Shown here: in pieces, positions 46,514 through 56,060 of the stretch
Layout: every line of letters begins with the position of its first letter
Position numbering within the stretch: position 1 is the first letter of the stretch
Source of the DNA: Calocera cornea HHB12733
Taxonomy: Eukaryota; Basidiomycota; Dacrymycetes; Dacrymycetales; Dacrymycetaceae
Direction of reading: 5' to 3'
Length of the DNA stretch: 64,000 bases
NCBI GenBank assembly: GCA_001632435.1
Contig: KV423931.1
Span: 1 to 64,000 of the forward strand
Position numbers and translations under genes: made by a program
The notes under the pieces: model-generated
The model's input: only the letters and a program-made list of their open reading frames with translations
The model's database searches: none
Told to the model about the DNA's origin: nothing

Positions 46514-48140
46514 ATGCTCCTCTCTCGAACACCCACTAGGCGCACCTGTTCGCGGGCGATCGCTCTGCAGAGCGGGAGGCCTGCCTTGGTCCGTCGTACT
46601 ATCTTTGGCTGGCTGAGAGGCAAAATAAAATTGGAGCCGGCAAAGCCCAAGCCCATCCTAGAGCAAGATGATCTCTTCCACGTCTTCTCCACCTCTCCTA
46701 TCCCGGCGATGCGCGAGCGAGCCCAAGTCATCAAGTCAATGGCATCGTGTCCGGTCTGCTTAGATGTCCATGGGGAGAATAAATCCGTGCAATACGACTG
46801 CCCAGATTGCGGCTGGCCGACACACTGCTCGAAAGAGCATCACGACCAGGACACCGAGCACATGAAGTACTGTGGGAGGCTGAGGGAGGTGAACGAGGAT
46901 GAGCATGATCTGCGGAGCGGGAGAGAGATGTGGGAATTCAATATGCCAGGTGAGCATATCTGTGAACATGCCGTGCTGTGGTCTGACGACTTGCGTAGGC
47001 GAGCAGGGTTACGAGGAAACCATCTCCTTCGCCAACTGGGATCTGCTATGGTACACGAGGGGTTTCCCGTCCATCGACGCCGATCGACCGCGACGGCATC
47101 TGAGCAAAGTGCTCACCTACCCGATGACGATCGCTGGCATCCTTCATCAGTACAGCGGCTTCACGACGCGGAATCAGCGTATAACGCCGGAGGGAGCTCG
47201 ATCACTCGCCGGTTCGTCCTATTAGTCTCCCATCCTGTGTCTTGCTGAGCATGATTATACAGCTCTCCGATCCGTCTTCTTCTCCGATGCTGCAATCTCG
47301 TCGCGTGAAAATGCCCTGGCGTTACAGGATACGATCCGCATATTCATCATCGGCGCACGCGCGGAGTCGTCCCTGCCACCCGAAGTCTGGGAGCAGCTCA
47401 ACTTCTGCTTCCCAAACGTCAATATGCACCTGCACTTCGTCGGGCCCCAGGCGGCTCTTCCCGAGAAGATGCCCCCGCCTGGGCCGGCCACCGAGACACC
47501 GCCCGGAGCCGCGGTCAAGGTAGCTCCTCCCCCCCCGATAGAGCAAGCAAGCACCAGCGAAGAGCCATCAACACTGGCGATCTGGACCCCTGCTACACCT
47601 GTTCTCGCGGAGGCCGGCAAACGAAGTCGCTCAGAGCTGCAGAAGTACGGCGTGCCGGCATACACGGACCCGAGGAACCGGATGTTGACGCTCACGTCCA
47701 TCCAAGCCCGGTATGAGCACCTGCACGAGCAGTTCGGGCCGTTCGACCCCTACACGGACGTCTTCTTCTTCTTCTGCCCCGGGTTTGGCTTCCCCTCGCC
47801 GACCAACCCGGATCTCCTTCAGATCCAGTCACCGGACGATTGGGCCGGTATCCTCCAGCAGCTGCTCCCGACCAAATGTGCCATCTTCGTGACCGGGTTC
47901 TCGCCAACCGACGTCGAGCGGGACGTCAAAAGTCTAGACGGCGTGCCGGGAGTAGAGGGCGAGTTTGACTGGATTCTGACTCCGGGCAACAATCCGTTCG
48001 GCAGCGAGAAATGGGATGTCGCGGATTTTGACCCCCGCGTTATGATCAGGATCAACTGGGGCGTCTGGGGAATCCGTGGGAAGCAGCGGGAAATTCTGGC
48101 CAGACACGTAGAGAAGTTTGCAGAGTCGGAGATAAGCTGA
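46514..48140 (+). CDS. MSS51: MSS51-like mitochondrial COX1 translational activator
   Basis: In yeast Mss51 binds COX1 mRNA and newborn Cox1 and couples its synthesis to complex IV assembly. Exons 46514-46949, 46999-47211 and 47263-48140; 508 aa. A basic N-terminus (RTPTRRTCSRAIALQSGR) fits a presequence. The zinc-finger region, about residues 78-120, reads C-x2-C ... CPDC ... HCSKEHH ... C, the MYND-like finger of MSS51. The C-terminal domain has NWDLLWYTRGFPSID, YPMTIAGILHQY, FFFFCPGFGF and IFVTGFSPTD. The stretch of about 305-345 is a Pro/Ala-rich insertion. It is divergent from the Zn2Cys6 gene. Confidence 0.9.
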
Positions 48141-48569
48141 GGCGTAACCAGCTGCAATGTTCTCACGTTGGGATTTGTCGATCACCACTCTTAGCATTTC
48201 GCACTACAACAATAATGACAATGGACTCGACAATGAGCTGGTCTGGACCAGCGTGACGTCGCCCGTGCAGCGCCTCGTTCTTTTCGGCAGGCTTCTGAGA
48301 GGTGGGAGCCCTTCCTAGTATGGCAGATGAGACACTGCATTGCGTACATCGAGTATTTGATTGTGTTTGTGCGAGGTGCGACAAGAATGTCGTCGTAATT
48401 AGGAGAAGTGTGACGGGTCCCGGCGCTGGCAGCGCCCACCAGGAGCGAGGCGGAGCTGGAACCCGCGAGACGGCGTCGAAGGCGGTGGCGACGCGTAGAG
48501 GGTGCGAGACGCGGAAGATGGAAGCTGCTAGGCCCCCGAAAAGGGAATTGGGTCCGCGGTCAGGCCCAA
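48141..48569. other. intergenic, no gene seen
   Basis: Distal upstream region of the HSP70 gene and 3' UTR of MSS51. Nothing recognised beyond the promoter elements listed separately. Confidence 0.45.
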
Positions 48570-48574
48570 GCGTC

Positions 48575-48628
48575 CTTCGATGCCATTCTCGAACAAATAT
48601 CTGGCTCCGTCTCTCACGCAGTTTATAA
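48575..48628 (+). promoter_or_regulatory. heat-shock element and TATA box of the HSP70 gene
   Basis: Three of four 5-bp heat-shock units are in register: TTC at 48576-48578, TTC at 48586-48588 and GAA at 48591-48593. The last two form the core TTCTCGAA. A TATA box (TTATAA) follows at 48623-48628, about 95 bp before the start codon. The layout is that of an HSF-driven promoter. Confidence 0.65.
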
Positions 48629-48721
48629 GGACCATCCTCGACGGGTGACCATGCCGCACCTTACCTCGAGTTTGCTCATCGACTTCTCCCTCTTCCCACA
48701 CCCTATACCACCTACCACAAT

Positions 48722-50665
48722 ATGTCTTCATCAAAAGCCATCGGTATCGATCTCGGTACCACCTACTCCTGCGTAGGCGTCTGGCAAAACGACCGGGTCG
48801 AAATCATCGCGAACGACCAGGGTAACCGGACGACCCCTTCCTATGTCTCCGTCTCCGACACCGAGCGTCTGATCGGTGACGCTGCCAAGAACCAGGTCGC
48901 CATGAACCCGCACAACACCGTATTCGACGCTAAGCGTCTCATCGGCCGCAAGTTCGACGACGCCGAGGTCCAGTCCGACATCAAGCACTTCCCCTTCACC
49001 GTCCTCAACCAGGGTGGCAAGCCCATGATCCAGGTCGAGTTCAAGGGTGAGAAGAAGACATTCTCGCCGGAGGAGATCTCGTCCATGGTCCTCCTGAAGA
49101 TGAAGGAGACCGCCGAGTCGTACCTCGGACAGACCATCACCAACGCCGTCGTCACCGTCCCTGCCTACTTCAACGACTCCCAGCGTCAGGCGACGAAGGA
49201 CGCCGGTGTCATCTCTGGCATGAACGTCCTCCGTATCATCAACGAGCCTACCGCCGCTGCCATCGCTTACGGTCTCGACAAGAAGACCGTTGGCGAGCGC
49301 AACGTCCTCATCTTCGACCTCGGTGGTGGAACTTTCGATGTCTCCCTGCTGACGATTGAGGAGGGTATCTTCGAAGTCAAGGCCACTGCCGGTGACACCC
49401 ATCTCGGTGGTGAGGACTTCGACAACCGCCTCGTGAACCACTTCGTCCAGGAGTTCAAGCGCAAGTACAAGAAGGACCTGTCTTCAAACGCTCGTGCTCT
49501 CCGTCGTCTCCGTACTGCCTGCGAGCGTGCGAAGCGCACTCTGTCCTCCGCTGCCCAGACCTCTATCGAGATCGACTCCCTGTTCGAGGGCGTCGACTTC
49601 TACACCTCCATCACCCGTGCCCGCTTCGAAGAGCTTTGCCAGGATCTCTTCCGCTCGACCCTCGAGCCCGTTGAGAAGGTCCTCCGCGATTCCAAGATCG
49701 ACAAGGCCAACGTCCACGAGATTGTCCTCGTTGGTGGCTCCACCCGTATTCCCCGCATCATCAAGCTCGTCTCCGACTTCTTCAACGGAAAGGAGCCCAA
49801 CAAGAGCATCAACCCCGATGAGGCCGTCGCTTACGGTGCCGCTGTCCAGGCTGCTATCCTCTCCGGCGACACCTCCGAGAAGACTCAGGACCTCCTCCTT
49901 CTCGATGTCTCCCCTCTTTCCCTCGGTATCGAGACTGCTGGTGGTGTGATGACTCCTCTGATCAAGAGGAACACGACCGTCCCCACCAAGAAGTCCGAAA
50001 TCTTCTCCACCTACGCCGACAACCAGCCCGGTGTGCTCATCCAGGTCTACGAGGGTGAGCGTGCGCGCACGAAGGACAACAACCTGCTTGGCAAGTTCGA
50101 GCTCTCTGGCATCCCTCCTGCACCCCGTGGTGTTCCTCAGATCGAGGTCACCTTCGACATCGACGCCAACGGTATCCTCAATGTCTCTGCCTCCGACAAG
50201 ACCACTGGCAAGTCGAACAGGATCACCATCACCAATGACAAGGGCCGTCTGTCGAAGGAGGAGATCGAGCGCATGGTGCGCGACGCTGAGAAGTACAAGG
50301 CTGAGGATGAGGAGGCTGCTGCTCGTATCACTGCCAAGAACGGCCTCGAGTCGTACGCATACAACCTGCGTAACTCATTGACCGACGAGAAGCTCGCCGA
50401 CAAGTTCGAGGCTGCGGACAAGGACAAGCTGAAGAAGGCCGTCGACGACGCGATTGGCTGGCTCGATGCGTCCCAGGAAGCTTCCAAGGACGAGTACGAG
50501 ACAAGGCAGAAGGAGCTTGAGGGTATCGCGAACCCCATCATGCAGAAGCTGTACTCGCAGGCCGGTGGTGCACCAGGCGGCGGGTTCCCCGGTGCGCCTG
50601 GTGCGGGCCCCGGTGGCGCACCTGGCGGCTTCGCGGACGAGCCTAGTGTTGAGGAGGTCGACTAA
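48722..50665 (+). CDS. hsp70: cytosolic HSP70 chaperone (SSA class), intronless
   Basis: A single open frame of 647 aa. All HSP70 signatures are present: [15 protein letters not shown] (ATP loop), [14 protein letters not shown], and [15 protein letters not shown]. The linker [19 protein letters not shown] follows, then the substrate domain. The Gly/Pro/Ala-rich lid ends EPSVEEVD, and EEVD is the cytosolic mark that binds TPR co-chaperones. There is no signal peptide or presequence. Codon choice is strongly biased to C- and T-ending codons compared with neighbours, a mark of very high expression. It is almost the only multi-domain gene in the window without an intron, which suits translation during heat shock, when splicing fails. 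Confidence 0.97.
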   Translation: MSSSKAIGIDLGTTYSCVGVWQNDRVEIIANDQGNRTTPSYVSVSDTERLIGDAAKNQVAMNPHNTVFDAKRLIGRKFDDAEVQSDIKHFPFTVLNQGGKPMIQVEFKGEKKTFSPEEISSMVLLKMKETAESYLGQTITNAVVTVPAYFNDSQRQATKDAGVISGMNVLRIINEPTAAAIAYGLDKKTVGERNVLIFDLGGGTFDVSLLTIEEGIFEVKATAGDTHLGGEDFDNRLVNHFVQEFKRKYKKDLSSNARALRRLRTACERAKRTLSSAAQTSIEIDSLFEGVDFYTSITRARFEELCQDLFRSTLEPVEKVLRDSKIDKANVHEIVLVGGSTRIPRIIKLVSDFFNGKEPNKSINPDEAVAYGAAVQAAILSGDTSEKTQDLLLLDVSPLSLGIETAGGVMTPLIKRNTTVPTKKSEIFSTYADNQPGVLIQVYEGERARTKDNNLLGKFELSGIPPAPRGVPQIEVTFDIDANGILNVSASDKTTGKSNRITITNDKGRLSKEEIERMVRDAEKYKAEDEEAAARITAKNGLESYAYNLRNSLTDEKLADKFEAADKDKLKKAVDDAIGWLDASQEASKDEYETRQKELEGIANPIMQKLYSQAGGAPGGGFPGAPGAGPGGAPGGFADEPSVEEVD

Positions 50666-51003
50666 ATCTAGCATAATGAACGCGGGACCTGTGTAGCTTA
50701 GTATTTTCTTTTCTCTACTCCATGACTAGATCGGGCAAACGCAATGATATGCCATGAACAAGCAAGTACCTCGTGTGAAACGCAGATACCTTAGGTGTGA
50801 TTGTGCTTCCAAAAAATTTCGCGAGTGAAGGTCGTGGTCTATAGTATTCTTACGTATGCGAGCGGCCTCACGCAGACAGACACAGCGAGCATATACGTTC
50901 ATTGACTTCTTGATTCTTTACTACTACATCCTATACCGACAGCTTCTGAATCTTGGCTTCTCGGCCGGACCGCACATGCCATGCACAATAACTCCGCTCA
51001 CGT
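50666..51003. other. convergent 3' region of HSP70 and FPR1
   Basis: AT-richer than its surroundings, as expected for two facing 3' UTRs. No gene seen. Confidence 0.5.
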
Positions 51004-51698
51004 TTAGTTGATCTTGAGGAGCTCGACCTCGAAGTTCAGGGTGGAGTTGGGAGGGATGACGGACCCAGCGCCACGGGAGCCGTAAGCCTATGTATGCAGG
51101 AGAACGCTCATCAGTGTCCAGCTTTCCGATGCAAGTCAGCCGTCGGAACGCACGTAGTCAGGCGAGCAGGTGAGAATCGCCTTCTGGCCGAGGGAGAGCT
51201 GGGGCACGCCCTCGTCCCAGCCTTTGATGACGCGGCCGACACCGATTTGGGTGACGAAGGGGTCGTTGCGGTCGCGGGACGAGTCGAACTTCTTGCCGTT
51301 GGTGAGGGTACCTGGGCGGTAGCGGATGAGCGATGGACGAAAAAGGAAGGTGGATTACACATACCGACGTAGTGAATGGTCACGCTGGCAATCAGGGACG
51401 TTAGCATATATGGACCAAGAACAGCGACGGCATGTATGCTCACGTCTGCGGGGCAGGTCAGTTATGGCCAGGCAGCGCGGACGGAAGGCGAGAGTACTCA
51501 CGTCTGGTCATCCCAAAAGCGCAGCAAAAGCGTGGTTACAACTTAGAGGGTACATAGACGACGACAGCTTGGCGTGCTTACCACCAGGCTTGGGGAAGTT
51601 CTGCGCGGTACGTGATCAGCGCCATCGATCCGACATCTGTGTTGACCTAGACGTACCTTGCCGTCACCAGGAGCGATTGTCTTGATTTCAACACCCAT
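51004..51698 (-). CDS. FPR1: FKBP12 peptidyl-prolyl isomerase, spliced through two 2-nt exons
   Basis: Cytosolic proline isomerase and receptor of FK506 and rapamycin. Exons: 51698-51657, 51600-51582, 51503-51502, 51445-51444, 51384-51365, 51311-51154 and 51087-51004; together exactly 327 nt and 108 aa, the family length. The two AC dinucleotide exons complete Asp21 (G+AC) and supply two bases of Thr22 (AC+C). Without both, the conserved PKPGDTVTIHYVG is lost and the frame shifts. Each is flanked by an AG acceptor and a GTGAGT or GTGAGC donor. Active-site residues are intact (Met numbering Tyr27, Phe37, Asp38, Trp60, Tyr83, Phe100). It is the most conserved copy of the array and likely the main FKBP12. 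Confidence 0.93.
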
Positions 51699-52146
51699 TC
51701 TTGTAGAGGACGAAGTGAAAGAGCGAGGGTAGAGGAGTCGTGGGGCGGTGGTGGCAGGACGAAGGAGGGATGAACGTGTGGCCTTGGCCAGACGTGCGGC
51801 AATTTAAGTTGTTCAGCAGGGTCACAGACTCGGAAGGAGTGACGAAATCGGAAAAGAGGGTGAGGGTCTCCTTGGTCCGTCCGCCCTGTGGCGCGATTGT
51901 TGGGTCTTGGTCTCGCTCCTGCCTTTTCGGGAATGGGCTACATCATCACCACACGGCTGCGAACACAGCATCTCCTCTTCTGCATGTGCGCTCAACACAC
52001 ATGTGCCGCTGCCGCGTTCGTCCAGAACGCCAACCAAGCGCCTGGGATCAACGGCAGTTCTATGGCCGGCATTGTCGTCACAAAACTGGTGTCATTGTCA
52101 CGTACACAGATTCTTATCCTCCGACCTTCTTGGCAACACAGCACCC
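51699..52146. other. spacer between FKBP copies 1 and 2
   Basis: Contains the promoter of FPR1. No gene seen. Confidence 0.5.
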
Positions 52147-52810
52147 TCAGTTGATCTCAAGCAGCTCTATTTCAAACCTCAGAGTCGCGCCTGACGGTAT
52201 GATGGGCGGAAACCCGCGCGAGCCGTATGCCTGCCATCATTGAGATCACCCTCTCATGAAAGAAAGCAGCAGTAGCTCACATAGTCAGGCGTACAGATCA
52301 ATGTCGCCTTTTCACCGAGGGACATCCGGGGTATACCCTCGTCCCAGCCTTTGATGACCTTGCCTACACCTATCTCGGTTTCGAATGGCTGGCCGCGATC
52401 TTGGGAGGAGTCGAACTTCCTACCATCGGCTAGATAGCCTGAGACAGCGATGAGTACGGTACATAGATGACCCGCAGTGTAGCTTACCGACATAATGAAC
52501 CGTGATCCTACCACAAAACAAGTTAGTTACATGGAACGCATGTCTCAAGGAGCTGATCACGTCTACAAGCTCTGGTAAGGGCGATGTCTGCGAGTACAGC
52601 GGAAAGCACTCACACCTGTCTATCTCCCGAACGCACGCGGGACAGTGAAGTAGTGAGGCGCAGCAAAAGCGACATCATGGTGCGTCTTACCCTGTTTCTT
52701 TGGAAAGGTCTGCGTATAAGATGCAAGTTTGAGATAAGATGTTCTTATGCGAGGGACATGCTTCGCACCTGTCCGTCACCTGCTTGCATGGTCTCAACTG
52801 TGACGCCCAT
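52147..52810 (-). CDS. FKBP12 paralogue 2 of the tandem array
   Basis: Exons: 52810-52769, 52709-52691, 52619-52616, 52507-52488, 52438-52281 and 52230-52147; 327 nt, 108 aa. Exon lengths match FPR1 (42, 19, ..., 20, 158, 84), except that one 4-nt exon, ACAG, replaces the two 2-nt exons and gives Asp-Arg before ITVHYVG. FKBP landmarks are intact: [38 protein letters not shown] and [11 protein letters not shown]. All ligand-pocket residues seem kept, so it should be an active isomerase. An unused AG-AC-GT element at 52562-52561 remains in the following intron. Confidence 0.85.
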
Positions 52811-53230
52811 GTTTGACGACTTGTCTCGTTGGGGTGGTCGATAGACAGAGGCACCGCGATCTCGGTGGCTTATATGCTCGCATCGCAGTCCTTAGCTGGG
52901 GGGACAATCGGGAGAGAACCCTGCTGTATGGTATGCGGACAAACCCGCTGGCACCGGGTGCCGAAGACGCCCGCACCCTCATGGTTCAAACCACGTTTCA
53001 AAGGAGCGAAATCACCGGATCGCAGCAATCTTACTCGATCGAACACAATTAACCTCTGGTCAGTATCTGACAGTCCTGATAACATCTCGTCGGGAGGACT
53101 GCATTCGTCTATATTCAATGGAGCGACCACCGTCCAGTGTTCATGACTGGCGCCGTATACGGACAGAATCCTCCCCGCACGGTACATATTTCACATTCAA
53201 GTTGCCAGGCGTATATTCTTTGCCCCGTCT
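52811..53230. other. spacer between FKBP copies 2 and 3
   Basis: Promoter of copy 2 and decayed 3' end of copy 3. No further gene seen. Confidence 0.5.
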
Positions 53231-53893
53231 TCAGTTGATCTTAATCAACCCTATATCGAACTTTAGAATCGAGTTCAGAGGTATGAGCCCCGGAAGGCCG
53301 AGCGCGCCGTATGCCTGCGCCATTAAGGTCACCCTCTCGCGAAAGAAGTAGCAGCAGCTCACAAAGTCAGCCGTGCAGATCATTGTCGCCCTTTCGCTGA
53401 CGGACATCCGGGGAATACCTTCATCCAAGCCCTTGATGATGTTGTTCTCCCCGATCACGGTGTGGAATGGACGGCTACCGTGGGAGGTCCCGAACTTCTT
53501 GCCTCCGAACAGATAGCCTAAGATGTGACAGCTGTGGGCATAATACACGGAGCGATTGGCAGAGCATGTCACCATCATAATGAACCGTAACCCTTCAATA
53601 ACGTGCCATTATGTTGAAGGGGTGTCTCACTAGGGAAGCCCACACGTCTACAAGCCGCGTTAAGTTCCATTATGGGAGGAACTACGAAAAGCACTTACAC
53701 ATATCTGTTGTTCGATTAAACACAGGAACGCGTTGTTGTGAGCGGCAGCCTGATCGACATCGGTGAATGCTTATCGCCCTTCTTCGGAAATGTCTGTTTC
53801 AGAGTCGATAGTTGAGCACGGAATGACGGTGACAAACGGCCTAGTCCACACCTTCCTGTCACCTGCTTTCGTTGTTACGATCTCAATGCCCGT
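53231..53893 (-). pseudogene. FKBP12 pseudogene, copy 3 of the array
   Basis: The same exon plan is visible: 53893-53852, 53793-53775, 53704-53701, 53592-53573, 53517-53363 and 53314-53231, 324 nt in all. Three lesions are visible. The start codon is ACG (53893-53891) where the others have ATG. The second donor is AT instead of GT (53774-53773). One codon is missing from exon 5. The reading still gives FKBP sequence (VTVHYDG, GGKKFG, KGLDEGIPRM, KFDIGLIKIN), but Asp38 is Gly and Trp60 is Leu, so the ligand pocket is damaged. No stop codon interrupts it, so decay is recent or weak expression persists. ACG initiation is known in fungi, but the donor change would still need explaining. Confidence 0.82.
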
Positions 53894-54636
53894 TTTTTCA
53901 CGACGGGATCGGTGCGGATGACCTCTGCAGACGTAGTGCGACCTCGATGGTTTATATTCCCCCCCTCAGACCTGAGTGCGGAACGCAGGGGCGAGGGTGC
54001 GGCAGTATGGCGTGCGGACTGAACTCGCTGGCACCAAAGGCTGAACATGCCGGTGACGCTAACGGGCAGAACAATAGCCGGCTCGTATATGTCTCTGTTC
54101 TGTCTCAAGCTGATTCGCTTCGGTATTGACGGTCGTGTTCTGAGATGCTCGCAAGATGTTGGATGTCTGTGTTGTAGCTGAGAAGGCCAACAACGCCTCC
54201 TCGCCAACACTGCTTCGTTATAAACTGCTGCTAGCCTCAATTGAACATGCCTTCCCAAGCCGCGATTGAAGGACGATTTGCATAGAGTCTCGTCCAGCGA
54301 TGTTCCTGCGGTGCATAAGCTACATGGTGAAATTGGCTTCAGACACATTGCATGGGGCCAGACGGCACCATGCGAATGTGACACCTCCCGTTGCAATGCC
54401 TGCATAACGCATGGATTTTCATTCTTACGATCGTACAAAAACTCGACGTGCGTCATCAAGAAGTGTGGAGGGAAATCGGTTATTGTCTCTGCCCGTCCCC
54501 CGTCCTGTGCTGGAAAGACGGCCTATTGTCCGTTCTTGCGTCGTTGTTCGTCGCGTTCTCGCTTCTTGGCCAAGGCCTTCTCGCGTGGACTGACGTAGAC
54601 ATAGGGTTCCAGCCAAGATGGGGGAATCGGGCACCG
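53894..54636. other. spacer between FKBP copies 3 and 4
   Basis: About 740 bp, no gene recognised; an open frame on the minus strand (53875-54459) overlaps the pseudogene start and resembles nothing. Confidence 0.45.
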
Positions 54637-55262
54637 TCAAGAGATTCGGAGCAGCTCGATTTCGAATACCAGTGTTGCACCAGGAGGGATGTTAGGCGGA
54701 TAGCCACGGTTGGCATACGCCTTCCGAGATGGATTAGTGAGTAACTCGATTGCCAAGGAATGAAGTACTCACAAGGTCCGGCGTGATAGTGAGGTTCGCC
54801 TTCTGGCCTACGGAGAACTGTGGGATGCCTTGATCCCAGCCCTGGATGACTTGGCCTATGCCCAGCTCGAAGGAGAACGGTAGACGGCGGTCACGGGACG
54901 AGTCGAAGATTCTCCCATTAGTGAGCTTGCCTAAGGGGCAGGGGGTCAGGGGTCGTTATCAGGCGTGCACACCGGCACTCACCGACATAGTGTACTGTCA
55001 CGGTCTAGATCGCATATTGGATGTCAGCGCGGAGTTGCAAGCTCAAGATGGGTCCATACGCACGTCTGATTTCCATACGTGTCGAGGAACGCACGTGCTC
55101 ATTTAGCTCTCAGCTGGAAGGGGTGGGAATGACCTGCGCTTACCGCCATTCTGCGGGAAAGTCTACAGGCAGTTTTTGGTCAGGATCACCGTAGCCCACG
55201 GTCCGCTGTGGAACACGCACCGTGCCATCGCCTGGCCTGAGAGTCTCGATAGTGATAGGCAT
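54637..55262 (-). CDS. FKBP12 paralogue 4, with a single 2-nt exon
   Basis: Exons: 55262-55221, 55162-55144, 55065-55064, 55004-54983, 54930-54773 and 54720-54637; 327 nt, 108 aa. Here one 2-nt AC exon completes Asp21, and the next exon starts with ACC for Thr22. The exon of 22 nt therefore corresponds to the 2-nt plus 20-nt pair of FPR1. Pocket residues are intact ([46 protein letters not shown]). The C-terminus is RIS instead of KIN. The Cys of the LTCSPDY block is absent (LTITPDL), a minor change. Likely an active but divergent isomerase. Confidence 0.87.
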
Positions 55263-56060
55263 GATAGCGAGTCAACTTAGGCAAGCTGAGGTGGAGCAGA
55301 CAGGCTGTAAGTGGTAGAGAGGCACTGCCCAGGCGGGCGACGTGGCGTAGTAGACCTCTTGCAGTGCCTCGTTATATACACATGTCCTGGCCCAACCGAG
55401 AGTGCAGACCCGCGATGGGCAGGAGCACGATCGGTAGTTACGATCGCCCTTCCGGCGGCATCATCAACGCTCGTGAAACGAGGACGGCGGAAGCATGTTA
55501 CAGAAGGCGGACAACGAGGCGGACTCGGCGCGGCAGCCGTTGGAAGCAAGCGTTCAGGTGGTCGTCCCAGTCTGCAGTGGAGCGAGCTTATGTCGGGGAA
55601 GACGGGGAGGATGACCTGCATGGATCAGGTCGGATTGCTGTACAAGGCAGTTGAGCATGCACGCCGCTGGGATTGAAACGCGGCAAGATGTCCCGCAAGA
55701 TCCGAATGATAGCCAATTCCCTTATATGGAGCTGGGGCTGATAACCTTGCCAGCGCACACTCAGAATAACAGGCGGCACTCGGGAGTCTTCATAGCATTG
55801 ATCGCGATGACGTGCTAATCCCGTCGCGCCATTGTACGCGGGCTACGCAGCAGACCAAACAGGGAAAACGGAAAAAGGGGGTAACAAAACTAAACAGCGC
55901 TGCAGACTAACGACTACCTCGTCCTTGATGCTATCGCAATGTCCCTCCTTCCCGATCGTGAATGCGCATACGGGAATGAATAATGAGAGTCATATGACCA
56001 TATCCATCAAATCACGGCGGAAGGATCGGCCCGGATTCGGCCCGGATACTCAACAACCGC
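55263..56060. other. intergenic, no gene seen
   Basis: Promoter of FKBP copy 4 and 3' region of the B56 gene. Short reading frames only. Confidence 0.5.

Noticed and set aside
48731..49441. Long minus-strand frame opposite HSP70
   Set aside because: A known artefact of strongly biased codon use in HSP70 genes; Val/Leu/Asp-rich without family resemblance.
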